Assembly: GCF_018424695.1 (NCBI RefSeq)
Contig: NZ_QTNQ01000008.1
Coordinates: 1-64,000, forward strand
DNA length: 64,000 bases
Reading direction: 5' to 3'
From: Vannielia litorea
GTDB lineage: Bacteria > Pseudomonadota > Alphaproteobacteria > Rhodobacterales > Rhodobacteraceae
The notes beneath the pieces are model-generated. The model was not told the origin of the DNA, searched no databases, and saw only the letters and a program-made list of their open reading frames with translations. The position numbers were made by a program, and so were the translations under genes. Position 1 is the stretch's first letter, and each line of letters begins with the position of its first letter. This document shows positions 1 to 8,878 of the stretch, one piece after another.

Positions 1-1741
1 GGCGGCACTGGTGGCGCGCGTCCGGTCGGCGGGGGCGCGGCTGCTCGGCCCCAACGCCATGGGGCTCTTCAACACAAACGACCGGATATTCGCCACCTTC
101 TCCTCGGCGCTCGACAGGGGCATTCCCGAGATTGGCCGCGTGGGCGTTGTCAGCCAGAGCGGAGCCGTGGGCAGTTACATCCAGAACCTGATCCTGACCC
201 GAGGCGTGAACATCTCAAAGTTCGTCGCCACAGGCAACGAGGCCGATGTGGAGGCCTCGGAGTGCCTGGAGTGGATGGCGGGCGACCCGGATACCGATGT
301 GCTGGTGGTCTACCTTGAGACCTGCCGCAACGGGCCCGGGCTGATCCGGGCGCTGGAGGTGGCACGGGCCAATGGTAAGCCGGTGATCGTGCTGAAGGCC
401 GGGCGCACCGAGGCGGGCCAGCACGTGGCGGCCAGCCACACCGGGGCAATGGCCGGTTCGGTGGCGGTCTTCGAAGCGGCGCTGGAGGCGGCGGGAGCGC
501 ATCTGTGCCGCTCGCTCGCAGAGCTGGTGGAACTGACCTACACCTGCGCGGGCGGCGTATTGCCGAAGGACCGCAACCTCGCCATCATCACCGTCTCGGG
601 CGGTATTGGCGTGATGTCGACCGACGCGGCGGTTGAGCAGGGCCTGGCGCTGCCGCCGATGGGCGCGGCGGCCTTCGAGACGATCCGGCAGCACTTGCCG
701 CTCGCCGTGGGGCTGAACCCGCTCGACACGACGGCGGCCACCATAGGCGACCGGACGATCTTCATGGGGGCGGTGGAGGCGATGCTGGCAAGCCAGTCCT
801 ATGGCTCGGTGATGCTCTTCGTCGGCAACGCCGGGCTCAATGCTCGCGACCCGAAGATCATGGCCGAGGGGCTGACGAAGCTGGTGGCCTCCTATCCCGA
901 GACGCTCTTTGCGATCTGCACCCAGTCCACCCCCGAGAACGCGGCGGCCTTCGAGGCGACAGGCTTTCTCGTCTATGAGAACCCCGAGGCCTGCGTGCAG
1001 GCCTTTGCCGGGGCGGCGCGGCTGGGCGAGGTGCTGCGGAGCCCGTCGCTTTCACGCCCGGCGCTGCCCGCGCCTGTGGCCCTGCCAGCGCGGCTCGACG
1101 AGGTGTCCTCCGCCGCGCTTCTGGCGGAGGCGGGGCTTCGCTTTGCGCGCTCCGAGACGGCCACCAGCGCCGAGGAGGCGGTCCGGCTCGCGGGCGAGAT
1201 CGGCTACCCGGTGGTGCTGAAGGTCCGCTCGCCCGACATCGCCCACAAGTCCGAGGTGGGCGGGGTGAAGGTGGGCCTGGCCGATGCAGAGGCCGTTCGC
1301 GAGGGCTACGAAGGGATCCTGGCCTCGGCCCGCACCGCCGCGCCGGAGGCGGAGATCCTGGGTGTCAGTATCAACGAGATGGTGGACGGCGGGGTGCAAT
1401 GCATCCTTGGCACCCACCGGGATGCCACCTTCGGGGCAATGGTGATGGTGGGCCTGGGCGGCATCTACACCGAGGTGCTGAAGGACACGGTTATGCGCCC
1501 CGCCCCGGTGGGCCGCGAAGAGGCCCTGGATATGATCCGGGGGCTGAAGGGCTTTGCCCTGCTCGACGGCGCGCGCGGGGCCGAGAAGGCCGACATCGGC
1601 GCGCTGGCCGATAGTATCGTGGCGCTCTCGCGCTTTGCCGCCGCGCAGGGGGCGGGGCTGGAGGGAGCGGAGATCAACCCGATGATGGTGGGTTCCGAGG
1701 GGTGCATCGGGGTGGATGCGCTGGTGATCCCGTCGCGCTGA
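1..1741 (+). CDS. Acetate--CoA ligase family protein (ADP-forming acyl-CoA synthetase), 5' truncated by window
   Basis: The protein resembles NDP-forming acyl-CoA synthetases, which make an acyl-CoA from an acid, CoA and ATP through a phosphohistidine. The frame is open to the first base, so the true start lies left of the window and the N-terminal CoA-binding Rossmann part is incomplete. The succinyl-CoA-synthetase-like middle is visible (RVGVVSQSGAVGSY, then ASHTGAMAGS and TVSGGIGVMSTDAA). The last ~220 residues form an ATP-grasp domain (GYPVVLKVRSPDIAHKSEVG, later MVMVGLGGIYTEVLKD). It ends convergently with the tannase-family gene, with a strong hairpin between them. It probably activates a carboxylic acid for the catabolic cluster to its right. 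The family assignment is firm; the substrate is unknown. Confidence 0.85.
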   Translation, partial: AALVARVRSAGARLLGPNAMGLFNTNDRIFATFSSALDRGIPEIGRVGVVSQSGAVGSYIQNLILTRGVNISKFVATGNEADVEASECLEWMAGDPDTDVLVVYLETCRNGPGLIRALEVARANGKPVIVLKAGRTEAGQHVAASHTGAMAGSVAVFEAALEAAGAHLCRSLAELVELTYTCAGGVLPKDRNLAIITVSGGIGVMSTDAAVEQGLALPPMGAAAFETIRQHLPLAVGLNPLDTTAATIGDRTIFMGAVEAMLASQSYGSVMLFVGNAGLNARDPKIMAEGLTKLVASYPETLFAICTQSTPENAAAFEATGFLVYENPEACVQAFAGAARLGEVLRSPSLSRPALPAPVALPARLDEVSSAALLAEAGLRFARSETATSAEEAVRLAGEIGYPVVLKVRSPDIAHKSEVGGVKVGLADAEAVREGYEGILASARTAAPEAEILGVSINEMVDGGVQCILGTHRDATFGAMVMVGLGGIYTEVLKDTVMRPAPVGREEALDMIRGLKGFALLDGARGAEKADIGALADSIVALSRFAAAQGAGLEGAEINPMMVGSEGCIGVDALVIPSR

Positions 1742-1754
1742 CGCCTTGGTGATG

Positions 1755-1776
1755 GCCGGGCCTCCGGAGGCCCGGC
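1755..1776. terminator. Perfect 22-bp palindrome between convergent genes
   Basis: A perfectly self-complementary GC-rich sequence lies in the 42-bp gap between two converging genes. It would form an 11-bp stem in either transcript. There is no T-tract on either strand, so it may work as a transcript-end barrier rather than a classic intrinsic terminator. Confidence 0.5.
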
Positions 1777-1783
1777 GCATGGC

Positions 1784-3337
1784 TCATTCGGCGCAGGACC
1801 AGCTCTCGCCCGAGGCATTCCAGGTGACATAGGTGGGGTAGGCGCAGAGCGGGCGCTCACGCGCCGGTTCGCCGCCCGAGACCATCTGCCCATCGGGGGC
1901 CTGTCCCTCCTCAACCCAGGCCATCAGCATGTCGAGACCGGCAAACACATGCGGCCCCGGCCCGGTGCGGCCGTGCTGCACGCCGGTGAGCAGGTAGAGC
2001 CGGGCGAAGTCGTCGGTGTCGCCATCGTAGCGGTCGCGCACCGTCTCGAACCACCGGGTCGTGTCGATCGCGGAGATGCCGGTGTCGCCCATCCCGTGAA
2101 ACACCAGCAGTTTGCCCCCTGCGCCCTTGAAGGCGTCGAGATCGGCCGATGTGGCATCGGTGAACTGCGAGGCGGCATCCATGAAGGCCGGGTCCACGTC
2201 GAAGTCAAACTCGTACTTGTCGAAATCGTGGCGTGGCGGATCGCGAAAGACGTTGTACATCGACGTGTTCCGCGCCTTGCGCCCGTTGTTCGGGAACTCG
2301 GTGGCATCGCCGATGTGCCATCCCATGAAGTCGGAGCCGGCGTCATAGGCGAAAGGCGCGTAGAGCTCGTCCCCGGCTGAGTTGAACGGGCCTTCATGGA
2401 TCAGCGTGAAGGCGTCGATCTGATCCCGGCTGAGGCAACCCTCGCCGGCCCCCTCGGCACAGAGCAGCGCGGAGAAGTCGGGCGTGCAGAGGCGAGCGGT
2501 ATCCACCACGCCGTCTTCCAGCCCGTCGAGCCCGTCGCATTGCGTGGTGATCTCCCCGGCGAGCAGGGCAAAGTCCTCTGCGTCGAAGAAACGGGTGAAG
2601 ATCGGCTTGCCGTTGTCGTCCTTCGGGGCGCGATCGGCGAGGACCTTCACGCTCCACGCGCCCGCCACATGGCCGCGTGTCTGCTGCTTGATCGGGTTCA
2701 TCGAAAGGATGCCGTCGAACTGGTTGGGGTGCTTCATGGCGAAGACGAGACCCTGCCGCCCGCCGTTGGAGTTGCCGAGAAAGTAGGAATAGCGCGGCCA
2801 GAGGCCATAGGCCTCGTGCAGCAGCGCCTTGGCGACGGTCGCGGTGATATCGATGGAATTGTAGCCCCAGTCCGTGCGGGCCTTGGGTTCGGAACCGAAG
2901 CTGGTATCGCCCCGGCTGCCCAGGTTGTGGCCGCCATCGGTGGACACCACGGCAAAGCCCTGCGTCAGCGCGAGCGGGTGGCCGATGGTGTTGGTGCCCA
3001 GCGCAGGCCGAATCGAGCCATCCACGCCTCCGCCGCCCTGGAAGAACAGCCGCTCGTTCCAGTCGGCGGGCATCCGCAGCTCGAAGCCTGTGGCGTATTG
3101 CTTGCCATCCGTACCGGTCCGCTCTTCGAGGTAACCCTCGAGGCGGCAGTGATCGGGCAGGGCGGTGTCACCTTCAGTGACGCCGGTGAGGAACTCGGCG
3201 GTCTCAACGCGCAGGTCAGGATAGGCGAAGTCGGCCAGCGCGGCACATGTCTCGCCCGACATCTGGGCCTGGATGGGGGTTGCGAGAAGCAGGGCCGTGG
3301 CTGACAGGGTCAGCCCGGCTGAGCAAATTGATTTCAT
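1784..3337 (-). CDS. Secreted tannase/feruloyl esterase family alpha/beta hydrolase
   Basis: A 517-residue exported hydrolase. Residues 1-24 form a signal peptide (MKSICSAGLTLSATALLLAT, cleavage near IQA|Q). The body matches the tannase/feruloyl-esterase family: RMPADWNERLFFQGGGGVDG near residue 90, then GNSNGGRQ with the presumed nucleophile Ser190, a Cys-rich lid (QCDGLDGLEDGVVDT) and a C-terminal HGMGD...GVQHG segment carrying the likely acid and histidine. Characterised members cleave esters of aromatic acids (gallate, ferulate, MHET). A role in periplasmic release of an aromatic or alicyclic acid for the downstream CoA pathway is inference. It points away from the tct operon, and a candidate operator lies just upstream of its start. 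Confidence 0.85.
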   Translation of the reverse strand: MKSICSAGLTLSATALLLATPIQAQMSGETCAALADFAYPDLRVETAEFLTGVTEGDTALPDHCRLEGYLEERTGTDGKQYATGFELRMPADWNERLFFQGGGGVDGSIRPALGTNTIGHPLALTQGFAVVSTDGGHNLGSRGDTSFGSEPKARTDWGYNSIDITATVAKALLHEAYGLWPRYSYFLGNSNGGRQGLVFAMKHPNQFDGILSMNPIKQQTRGHVAGAWSVKVLADRAPKDDNGKPIFTRFFDAEDFALLAGEITTQCDGLDGLEDGVVDTARLCTPDFSALLCAEGAGEGCLSRDQIDAFTLIHEGPFNSAGDELYAPFAYDAGSDFMGWHIGDATEFPNNGRKARNTSMYNVFRDPPRHDFDKYEFDFDVDPAFMDAASQFTDATSADLDAFKGAGGKLLVFHGMGDTGISAIDTTRWFETVRDRYDGDTDDFARLYLLTGVQHGRTGPGPHVFAGLDMLMAWVEEGQAPDGQMVSGGEPARERPLCAYPTYVTWNASGESWSCAE

Positions 3338-3390
3338 GGGTTTTTCCTCCGTTGTCCGCTCGTGCGGATGCAGGGAGAATATATAAAATC

Positions 3391-3405
3391 ATAGAATTAA
3401 TCTAT
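3391..3405. promoter_or_regulatory. AT-rich inverted repeat upstream of tannase-family gene
   Basis: ATAGA and TCTAT arms flank ATTAA inside an AT-rich patch (3379-3415) in otherwise GC-rich DNA. Flanking AATC and TGATT almost extend the symmetry. It lies about 55-70 bp upstream of the tannase-family start and just past the end of the enoyl-CoA hydratase-like gene. It is a candidate operator or promoter element. Confidence 0.35.
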
Positions 3406-3428
3406 TGATTCTTGATCCCATGAGCGAG

Positions 3429-4205
3429 TTACCGCCCGGTGAACTTCGCCTCGCGCTTCTCGCGGAAGGCAGTGACGCCCTCGTTGAAGTCGTGGGTCTG
3501 GTGAACACCGGGTTGGGTGAGTGCTTCGAGCTCGAGAAACTGGTCAAGGCTCGGGCTCTGCGCCATCTGGAACATCTTCTTGGCCATTGCGATCGCATAG
3601 GTGGGTGCCTCGGCGTATTCCCCGGCGAAGGCGCGAGTGGCGTCGGCTAGCTCTGCAGGGGAAACCACGCGGTTGACCATCCCCAGCGCTTTCGCTTCCG
3701 GTGCTCCGACGAAACGCGTGGAGTACACCATCTCACGGGCGCGGGCCTGGCCCAGCAGACGGGTAAGGAAGAACACCGCCCCGGTATCGGGCGCCAGGCC
3801 GCGCCGAGTGAAAATTGCAGAAAACCGGGCATCCTCTGCGGCGATGATGAAATCGGCGGCCATGGCCATGGAGAGGCCGAGGCCCACGCAAGCGCCCTGC
3901 ACCGAGGCGATCACCGGCTTCTCGGTCGTGTAGATCGCCCGGATCAGCCGATGGCCGTTCCATTGCAGATTGTTGCGTGAGCCCTTCGGGTCGCGCTTCT
4001 GGATCTTGTCCACATCGGCTCCGGCGCAGAAGGTCTCGCCAGCCGCATCGAGCACCACCACGCGCACCTCGTCGTCCTCGTTGGCCCGGTCGAAAGCGTG
4101 GCGCAGCTCCACCCGCATCTCGCCCGCCAAGGCGTTCTTGCGTTCGGGGCGATTGAGGGTGATGCGGGCGATGGTGCCTTCGCGGCTGTAGTCGATCTCG
4201 GCCAT
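3429..4205 (-). CDS. Enoyl-CoA hydratase/isomerase family protein (PaaG-like)
   Basis: A 258-residue crotonase-fold protein. It has the oxyanion-hole segment AGETFCAGADVDKI and the second glycine-rich loop VQGACVGLGLSMAMAADF. The two glutamates used by true enoyl-CoA hydratases are missing: the first position is Ser in GLGLSMAM and the second is in FSAIFT. The segment GLAPDTGAVFFL has an Asp-Thr-Gly like the PaaG and enoyl-CoA isomerase branch, where an Asp is catalytic. Isomerase activity on an unsaturated acyl-CoA is therefore more likely than hydration. It is transcribed after the nitronate monooxygenase-like gene, 24 bp away. Confidence 0.8.
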   Translation of the reverse strand: MAEIDYSREGTIARITLNRPERKNALAGEMRVELRHAFDRANEDDEVRVVVLDAAGETFCAGADVDKIQKRDPKGSRNNLQWNGHRLIRAIYTTEKPVIASVQGACVGLGLSMAMAADFIIAAEDARFSAIFTRRGLAPDTGAVFFLTRLLGQARAREMVYSTRFVGAPEAKALGMVNRVVSPAELADATRAFAGEYAEAPTYAIAMAKKMFQMAQSPSLDQFLELEALTQPGVHQTHDFNEGVTAFREKREAKFTGR

Positions 4206-4229
4206 GACGTTCTCTCTCTCCTCCCGGCC

Positions 4230-5228
4230 TCAGCGGCCCGATTGCAGCCGCGCGGCCCAGCGGGCGCGGGCGGCTTCGTATTCTTCCACCATGCGGTCCA
4301 CCAGCGTGGCGGCGGGCGGCGCGTCGGTGATCTGTCCTACACCCTGGCCTGCGCCCCAGATGTCTTTCCAGCGCAGGTGCCGCTCGCCGGGCGAGCCGGT
4401 GATGCCATCGGCCGGGCGCCTGATCTCGTCGAGGTCGAGCCCGGCGCGGGTGATCGAGGGGCCGAGGTAATTGGCGGGCGTTCCCGAGAAATACGGCGTG
4501 TAGACAATATCGCCCGCCTCTGCCTCCACCAGCATCTGCTTGTAAGGATCAATCGCGGCGCTCTCGGCGGTGGCAATGAAGCGGGTGCCGATATAGCACA
4601 AATCGGCACCGAGCAGCTCGGCGGCGAGCACCTGTGCGCCATTGGCAAGGGCGCCGGCCAGGATGATGGGGCCATCCCAGAAGCTGCGGACCTCGGAGAG
4701 GAAGGCGAAGGGGTTGAGCAAGCCGCCGTGACCACCCGCACCGGAGCAGACAAGGATCAGCCCGTCGACTCCGGCCCTGATCGCACGCTTTGCATGGCGC
4801 ACGGTTGTGACATCGTGAAACACTAGCCCACCGTAGGCGTGGATGCGTGGCGTGACTTCGTCCGGCGCGCTCATCGAGGTGATGAGAAGCGGCACCTCAT
4901 GGTCGATGCAGGTCTGGATATCAGCCTCCATCCTTGCGTTGGTCTTGCGCAGTATGACGTTGACGGCATACGGCGCAAACGGGCGGCCCTCGGCCCGGGC
5001 AGTGTCCCGGGCGGCCTCGACCTGCGCCAGCCAGGCGGCGAGTTCCTCCTGCGGGCGTGCGTTGAGCGCAGGGAAAGAGCCGATCACACCACTGCCACAG
5101 AGGGCGGTGACCAGCGCGGGGTTGGAGACGAGGAACATCGGCGCTGCAACGACCGGAAGGCGCAGCCCGGCGCGCAGGGCCTCGACGGCGGCGCGGGCGT
5201 CTTGCTTGTGTGGCGTGCCGTCATTCAT
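4230..5228 (-). CDS. Nitronate monooxygenase / 2-nitropropane dioxygenase-like flavoprotein
   Basis: A 332-residue FMN-dependent TIM-barrel protein. The start is set at MNDGTPHK because a GGAGGAGAGG ribosome site precedes that ATG; an upstream in-frame ATG lacks one. Family marks are LPVVAAPMFLVSNPALV at the N-terminus, the phosphate-binding stretch CSGAGGHGG, and GALANGAQVLAAELLGADLCYIGTRF near residue 215. Members oxidise nitronates, but in catabolic clusters they are often found beside CoA-pathway genes and may act as reductases or on other unsaturated compounds, so the reaction here is open. It shares a transcript with the PaaG-like gene and diverges from the tct operon. Confidence 0.8.
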   Translation of the reverse strand: MNDGTPHKQDARAAVEALRAGLRLPVVAAPMFLVSNPALVTALCGSGVIGSFPALNARPQEELAAWLAQVEAARDTARAEGRPFAPYAVNVILRKTNARMEADIQTCIDHEVPLLITSMSAPDEVTPRIHAYGGLVFHDVTTVRHAKRAIRAGVDGLILVCSGAGGHGGLLNPFAFLSEVRSFWDGPIILAGALANGAQVLAAELLGADLCYIGTRFIATAESAAIDPYKQMLVEAEAGDIVYTPYFSGTPANYLGPSITRAGLDLDEIRRPADGITGSPGERHLRWKDIWGAGQGVGQITDAPPAATLVDRMVEEYEAARARWAARLQSGR

Positions 5229-5734
5229 CGGCCTCTCCTCCCCTGTGGTGTGGTTCCGCCCCCGATGTGCCAGCCCGGAACGGGCTGGCAAAGTGCGGAA
5301 ATGCTGCCAAGCTTTAACCAGAGGTTAGGCTTGGGTGAGAAAGCCCGCATCCTCCGCATCGATGTGTTTGGGCTAGAAACAGCGTCACCGGAGGCGCGCG
5401 GGAGGCGGTCCGGACTTTGGCCCCCGAATCGGCTCGGGCGTGGCGGGTCGATCATGAACATCGGGGTCGTTTCGGTCGGTTCCCCCCGCGAAGAAGGCTG
5501 CAAGACAGGGGAAGCGGAGACATGAAGCACTGGGCGAAACCCCTTTTTGGCATGGTTCTCTGGTCAGAAGAACTTTCATTTGACAAAAAGCTACATTATA
5601 GATTTTTGTAAGGGAAGGCCGAAGTCGGTCGCCTTGATGCCCGGGATCTCCGGGTCATGGCGGATCAGGCGGGCCAAGCGCGGTCGGGGACAGGCTGAAA
5701 GCCTGGGGAGCCGCTGGATACGGGAGGAAGCTGT
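5229..5734. other. Divergent intergenic region upstream of tct operon
   Basis: About 500 bases without a convincing gene. It separates the minus-strand flavoprotein gene from tctB. The central part (5570-5610) is the only AT-rich portion and carries TTGACA at 5580-5585 and the half-palindrome described separately. The -10 spacing to TTGACA is poor, so the exact promoter cannot be fixed. GGAGGAAGC just before the tctB ATG is its ribosome binding site. Confidence 0.5.
5588..5604. promoter_or_regulatory. Candidate operator upstream of tctBAC
   Basis: AAGCTA and TAGATT arms are separated by CATTA. The left arm equals that of the perfect palindrome at 11426-11443, upstream of the FadJ-like gene, which suggests one regulator (perhaps a GntR protein encoded nearby) may bind both. 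The symmetry here is imperfect and the spacer is one base shorter. Confidence 0.3.
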
Positions 5735-6184
5735 ATGTATCGGATCGACTACGTGGATATCGTGGGAGGGGCCCTGCTCATCCTCTTCGGTGCCGCAGTC
5801 ACCTACACATCGGTGACGTATTACCCGATGGGAACGCCGAGCCGGATGGGCCCCGGCATGTTCCCGGCAGGCCTCGGCGTGGTGCTGGCCGTCCTCGGGA
5901 TTCTGCTGGCAGCTCAGGCGCTGCGGCGCCCCGGACCCAGGCCGGATGTTCGCATTTTCTCGCCGCTCTTCATTCTCGGCGGAATCGCCGCCTTCGCCGC
6001 GATCATCGTGCCCTTTGGGCTGATCCCGGCCATTGTCGCGATACTCGTGATCTCCTCCTTGGCCGACCTGAAGATCCGCCCCGTGAGCCTGGTCATAAGC
6101 TGCATCGGCCTGAGTCTCTTCGCGCCCTTCATCTTCGTCTTCCTGCTCGGATTGCAGATACCCCTGCTGCGGTGGCCCTTCTGA
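5735..6184 (+). CDS. tctB: Tripartite tricarboxylate transporter small permease (TctB family)
   Basis: A 149-residue membrane protein. A charged N-terminus (MYRIDYVDIVGGALLILFGA) leads into about four hydrophobic segments, as in TctB subunits. TctB pairs with the large TctA permease for proton- or sodium-coupled uptake of carboxylates delivered by a periplasmic binding protein. Its stop overlaps the tctA start (TGATG), indicating translational coupling. The ATG is preceded by GGAGGAAGC. Confidence 0.85.
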   Translation: MYRIDYVDIVGGALLILFGAAVTYTSVTYYPMGTPSRMGPGMFPAGLGVVLAVLGILLAAQALRRPGPRPDVRIFSPLFILGGIAAFAAIIVPFGLIPAIVAILVISSLADLKIRPVSLVISCIGLSLFAPFIFVFLLGLQIPLLRWPF

Positions 6185-7755
6185 TGGAATTCCTCGGCAA
6201 CCTCGCTCTCGGTCTCGGCGTCGCCTTCACGCTGCAAAACCTGTTTTACTGCTTCCTCGGCGCGTTGCTCGGCACGCTGGTGGGGGTGATCCCCGGGCTT
6301 GGCGTGCTTGCGGCGATCTCGATGCTGTTTCCGCTCACGTTCCACCTTGAGCCCACGACGGCGCTCATCATGCTTGCGGGCATCTGGTATGGCACGACCT
6401 ATGGCGGCTCCACCGCCTCGATCCTGCTGAACCTGCCCGGCACACCTGCCAATGCCGTGACCTGCCTCGACGGCTTCCCGATGGCCAAGCAGGGCCGTGG
6501 TGGCGTTGCACTCTTCATGACAACCGTGGCCAGCTTCTTCGGGGCCTCCTTCGGGATCGTCCTGCTCACGCTCTTCACCCCGATAATTGCCGACTATGCA
6601 TTGAGGTTCGGCTCGGCGGAGTACTTTGCGCTGATGCTGATGGGCCTCGTTGCCTCGTCGACCATATCGGAAGGTTCGGCGATCAAGGGGCTGGCCTCTG
6701 TCACCATCGGGATCGTCATCGGCCTCGTCGGCATGGATACCCAGACCGCCACCGTGCGCTTTGCTTTCGGCAACCTTGGGCTGCTGGAGGGCGTCAGCCT
6801 GATTGCGCTCGCCATGGGTGTCTTCGGGGTGGCCGAAATCATCATGTCGGTGCGGCGGGTCAATGCTGCCGACATCGACCCCGATAGCGTGAAACTGAAG
6901 GCCATCGTGCCAACGCGTGACGATGTGCGCCGCTCGTGGTTTCCCATGTTGCGTGGCGCCTCGATGGGCTCGTTCTTCGGCACCCTGCCCGGCACCGGAC
7001 CGTCGATTGCGGCCTTCCTTTCATACGCGGTGGAAAAGCGGGTATCGAAGACGCCGGAGCGCTTCGGAAACGGGGCCATCGAGGGCATCATGGGGCCGGA
7101 AAGCGCAAACAACGCGGCCGACCAGACCGCCTTCATCCCCACGCTGTCGCTGGGTGTGCCTGGGAGCGCCACCATGGCACTGATGCTGGGCGTGCTGATG
7201 ATCCACGGGGTCGCGCCAGGGCCGAACCTCATCAGCACCGAGCCCGAGCTGTTCTGGGGCCTCATCATGAGTTTCTGGGTCGGCAACATCATCCTGCTGC
7301 TGCTCAACATCCCGCTGATCGGGCTCTGGGTGCGGATGCTGACCATCCCCTACCACCTGCTTTACCCGGCGGTGCTGATGTTCATCTGCATCGGAGCATA
7401 CACCTCGGGCTTCTCGCCGTTGAACATCTGGATGGTCGCGGGTTTCGGGGCGCTGGGCTACGCGATGCGGATTTTCCGCTTTCCCGGCGCGCCGCTGCTG
7501 CTGGGTTTCGTACTTGGGCCGTTGATGGAGGAGCATTTCCGCCGGGCCATGGTGTTGGCGCGCGGCGACTTTGCGGTGTTCTTCGAGCGTCCGATCAGCG
7601 CCGTCATCATGGGGATCACCGGGCTGGTGCTGATCTGGGGTGTCTGGAGCTCGGAAAACATGCGCGGCAAGCGCCGCGCTCGTGCGCTGGCCCGCGAGGC
7701 GGATCGCCGCGCGCCCGGACACTCCGAAGAGGAGGTTCAAGAGGGCACGAATTGA
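6184..7755 (+). CDS. tctA: Tripartite tricarboxylate transporter large permease (TctA family)
   Basis: A 523-residue polytopic permease, the usual size for TctA. The conserved repeats are plain: GTLVGVIPGLGVLAAISML near residue 35, YGGSTASILLNLPGTPANA near 80, and the second-half copy GTLPGTGPSIAAFLSYAVEK near 265 followed by NNAADQTAFIPTLSLGVPGS. The start is taken at the ATG overlapping the tctB stop rather than at a GTG four codons upstream. The last ~30 residues are charged and cytoplasmic. It forms the transport channel with TctB. Confidence 0.92.
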   Translation: MEFLGNLALGLGVAFTLQNLFYCFLGALLGTLVGVIPGLGVLAAISMLFPLTFHLEPTTALIMLAGIWYGTTYGGSTASILLNLPGTPANAVTCLDGFPMAKQGRGGVALFMTTVASFFGASFGIVLLTLFTPIIADYALRFGSAEYFALMLMGLVASSTISEGSAIKGLASVTIGIVIGLVGMDTQTATVRFAFGNLGLLEGVSLIALAMGVFGVAEIIMSVRRVNAADIDPDSVKLKAIVPTRDDVRRSWFPMLRGASMGSFFGTLPGTGPSIAAFLSYAVEKRVSKTPERFGNGAIEGIMGPESANNAADQTAFIPTLSLGVPGSATMALMLGVLMIHGVAPGPNLISTEPELFWGLIMSFWVGNIILLLLNIPLIGLWVRMLTIPYHLLYPAVLMFICIGAYTSGFSPLNIWMVAGFGALGYAMRIFRFPGAPLLLGFVLGPLMEEHFRRAMVLARGDFAVFFERPISAVIMGITGLVLIWGVWSSENMRGKRRARALAREADRRAPGHSEEEVQEGTN

Positions 7756-7860
7756 ACCGGCCAGCGCTCATCTGCTGAAGCAGCTGGGCCAGGCCAGAAC
7801 CCAAAGACCGGTGAGACCCGCCCGCGAGGGGCTGGCCGCCACAACAGAGGAGGAGACCTC

Positions 7861-8811
7861 ATGAAGAAGATGATCACTGCCCTGGCACTCGCTGCGGGCC
7901 TCGCAACACCGCTCGCGGCTCAGGATTGGCCGAGCGGGACCGTATCCATCGTGGTGCCCTATTCGCCCTCGGGCAACACCGACATCCTTGCGCGCCACAT
8001 GGCGCCCTACCTCGAAGAGAAGTGGGGCCAGCCCGTGGTGGTCGACAACAAGCCCGGCGGCGGCTCGATGGTGGGCACCGCACAGGTGAGCCAGGCCAAC
8101 CCCGATGGGCTGACCCTGCTGATGACCACATCGGCCTACGTCACCGCCCCGGCCATCCAGCCCGACCTGCCATTTGATCCGCGCACCGATCTCGTACCGA
8201 TCGCCAACGTGGGCTACGTCTCTTACATCCTGCTGACGCAGGGCGATTCCGAGATCGACACGCTCCCCGAGTTCGTCGAGGACAGCAAGGAAAACCCCAA
8301 GTTCGCCGCAACTGCCGGCCTCGGGACCACTACCCATTTCGCCATCGAGCAGTTCATCGCCCAGTCGGGCGCCAACTTCGACGTGGTGCACTTCAAGGGC
8401 GGCGGCCCTGCCGTGGTGGCGATCCTGAGCGGCGAGGCCGATATCTACGGCTCCTCCGTCAGCTCGGCCGGAGACAACATCGCCAGCGGCAAAGTGAAGG
8501 TGCTCGCGGTGCTCGGCAACGATCGGATCGATGCGCTGCCCGACGTGCCCTCGACTGCCGAGCTGGGCTACCCGGAGACGGAGATTCACCAGTGGGTCGG
8601 CGTCTTTGCGCCCGGCGGGACCGATCCCGAGATCGTGGCCAAGATCAACGCCGACATCAACGAAGTGCTCCAGAACGAGGCGTTCATCGCAACGGTCACG
8701 CCGCTCGACTGGACCCTTGAGCAGAGCACGCCCGAGGGCTTTGCAGCCGAAGTCGACAAGGAGTTGAGCGGCTGGAAGAAGCTTGCTGAAGAGCAGGGCA
8801 TCTCGAAGTAA
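7861..8811 (+). CDS. tctC: Tripartite tricarboxylate transporter substrate-binding protein (TctC/Bug family)
   Basis: A 316-residue periplasmic binding protein. A 20-residue signal peptide ends PLAA|QDW. Bug-family motifs follow: VPYSPSGNTDILARHMAPYL (ligand loop), VVDNKPGGGSMVGTA near residue 62, and later LPDVPSTAELGYPE and WVGVFAPGGTDPEIV. These proteins bind carboxylates such as citrate, aromatic acids or nicotinate in two lobes. AGGAGGAGACCTC before the ATG is a strong ribosome site. A terminator follows directly, so the mRNA of the binding protein may be favoured. The ligand is probably the acid degraded by the surrounding CoA pathway. Confidence 0.92.
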   Translation: MKKMITALALAAGLATPLAAQDWPSGTVSIVVPYSPSGNTDILARHMAPYLEEKWGQPVVVDNKPGGGSMVGTAQVSQANPDGLTLLMTTSAYVTAPAIQPDLPFDPRTDLVPIANVGYVSYILLTQGDSEIDTLPEFVEDSKENPKFAATAGLGTTTHFAIEQFIAQSGANFDVVHFKGGGPAVVAILSGEADIYGSSVSSAGDNIASGKVKVLAVLGNDRIDALPDVPSTAELGYPETEIHQWVGVFAPGGTDPEIVAKINADINEVLQNEAFIATVTPLDWTLEQSTPEGFAAEVDKELSGWKKLAEEQGISK

Positions 8812-8824
8812 GGGGCCTCCCCGA

Positions 8825-8860
8825 GCCGGTCGCCTGTCACCGGGCGACCGGCAGTTTTTT
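8825..8860 (+). terminator. Rho-independent terminator after tctC
   Basis: GCCGGTCGCC (8825-8834) pairs perfectly with GGCGACCGGC (8843-8852) around an 8-base loop, followed by AG and six Ts (8855-8860). It ends the tctBAC message or attenuates read-through into the 2-hydroxyacid dehydrogenase gene, which starts only 19 bases later and has no clear promoter of its own. Confidence 0.85.
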
Positions 8861-8878
8861 GAACAACGGCGGTGCCAC

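Noticed and set aside
5580-5607. A sigma-70-like promoter TTGACA with TATAGA
   Set aside because: The spacing between the hexamers is 11-13 bp, too short; only the TTGACA hexamer and AT-rich context are noted.
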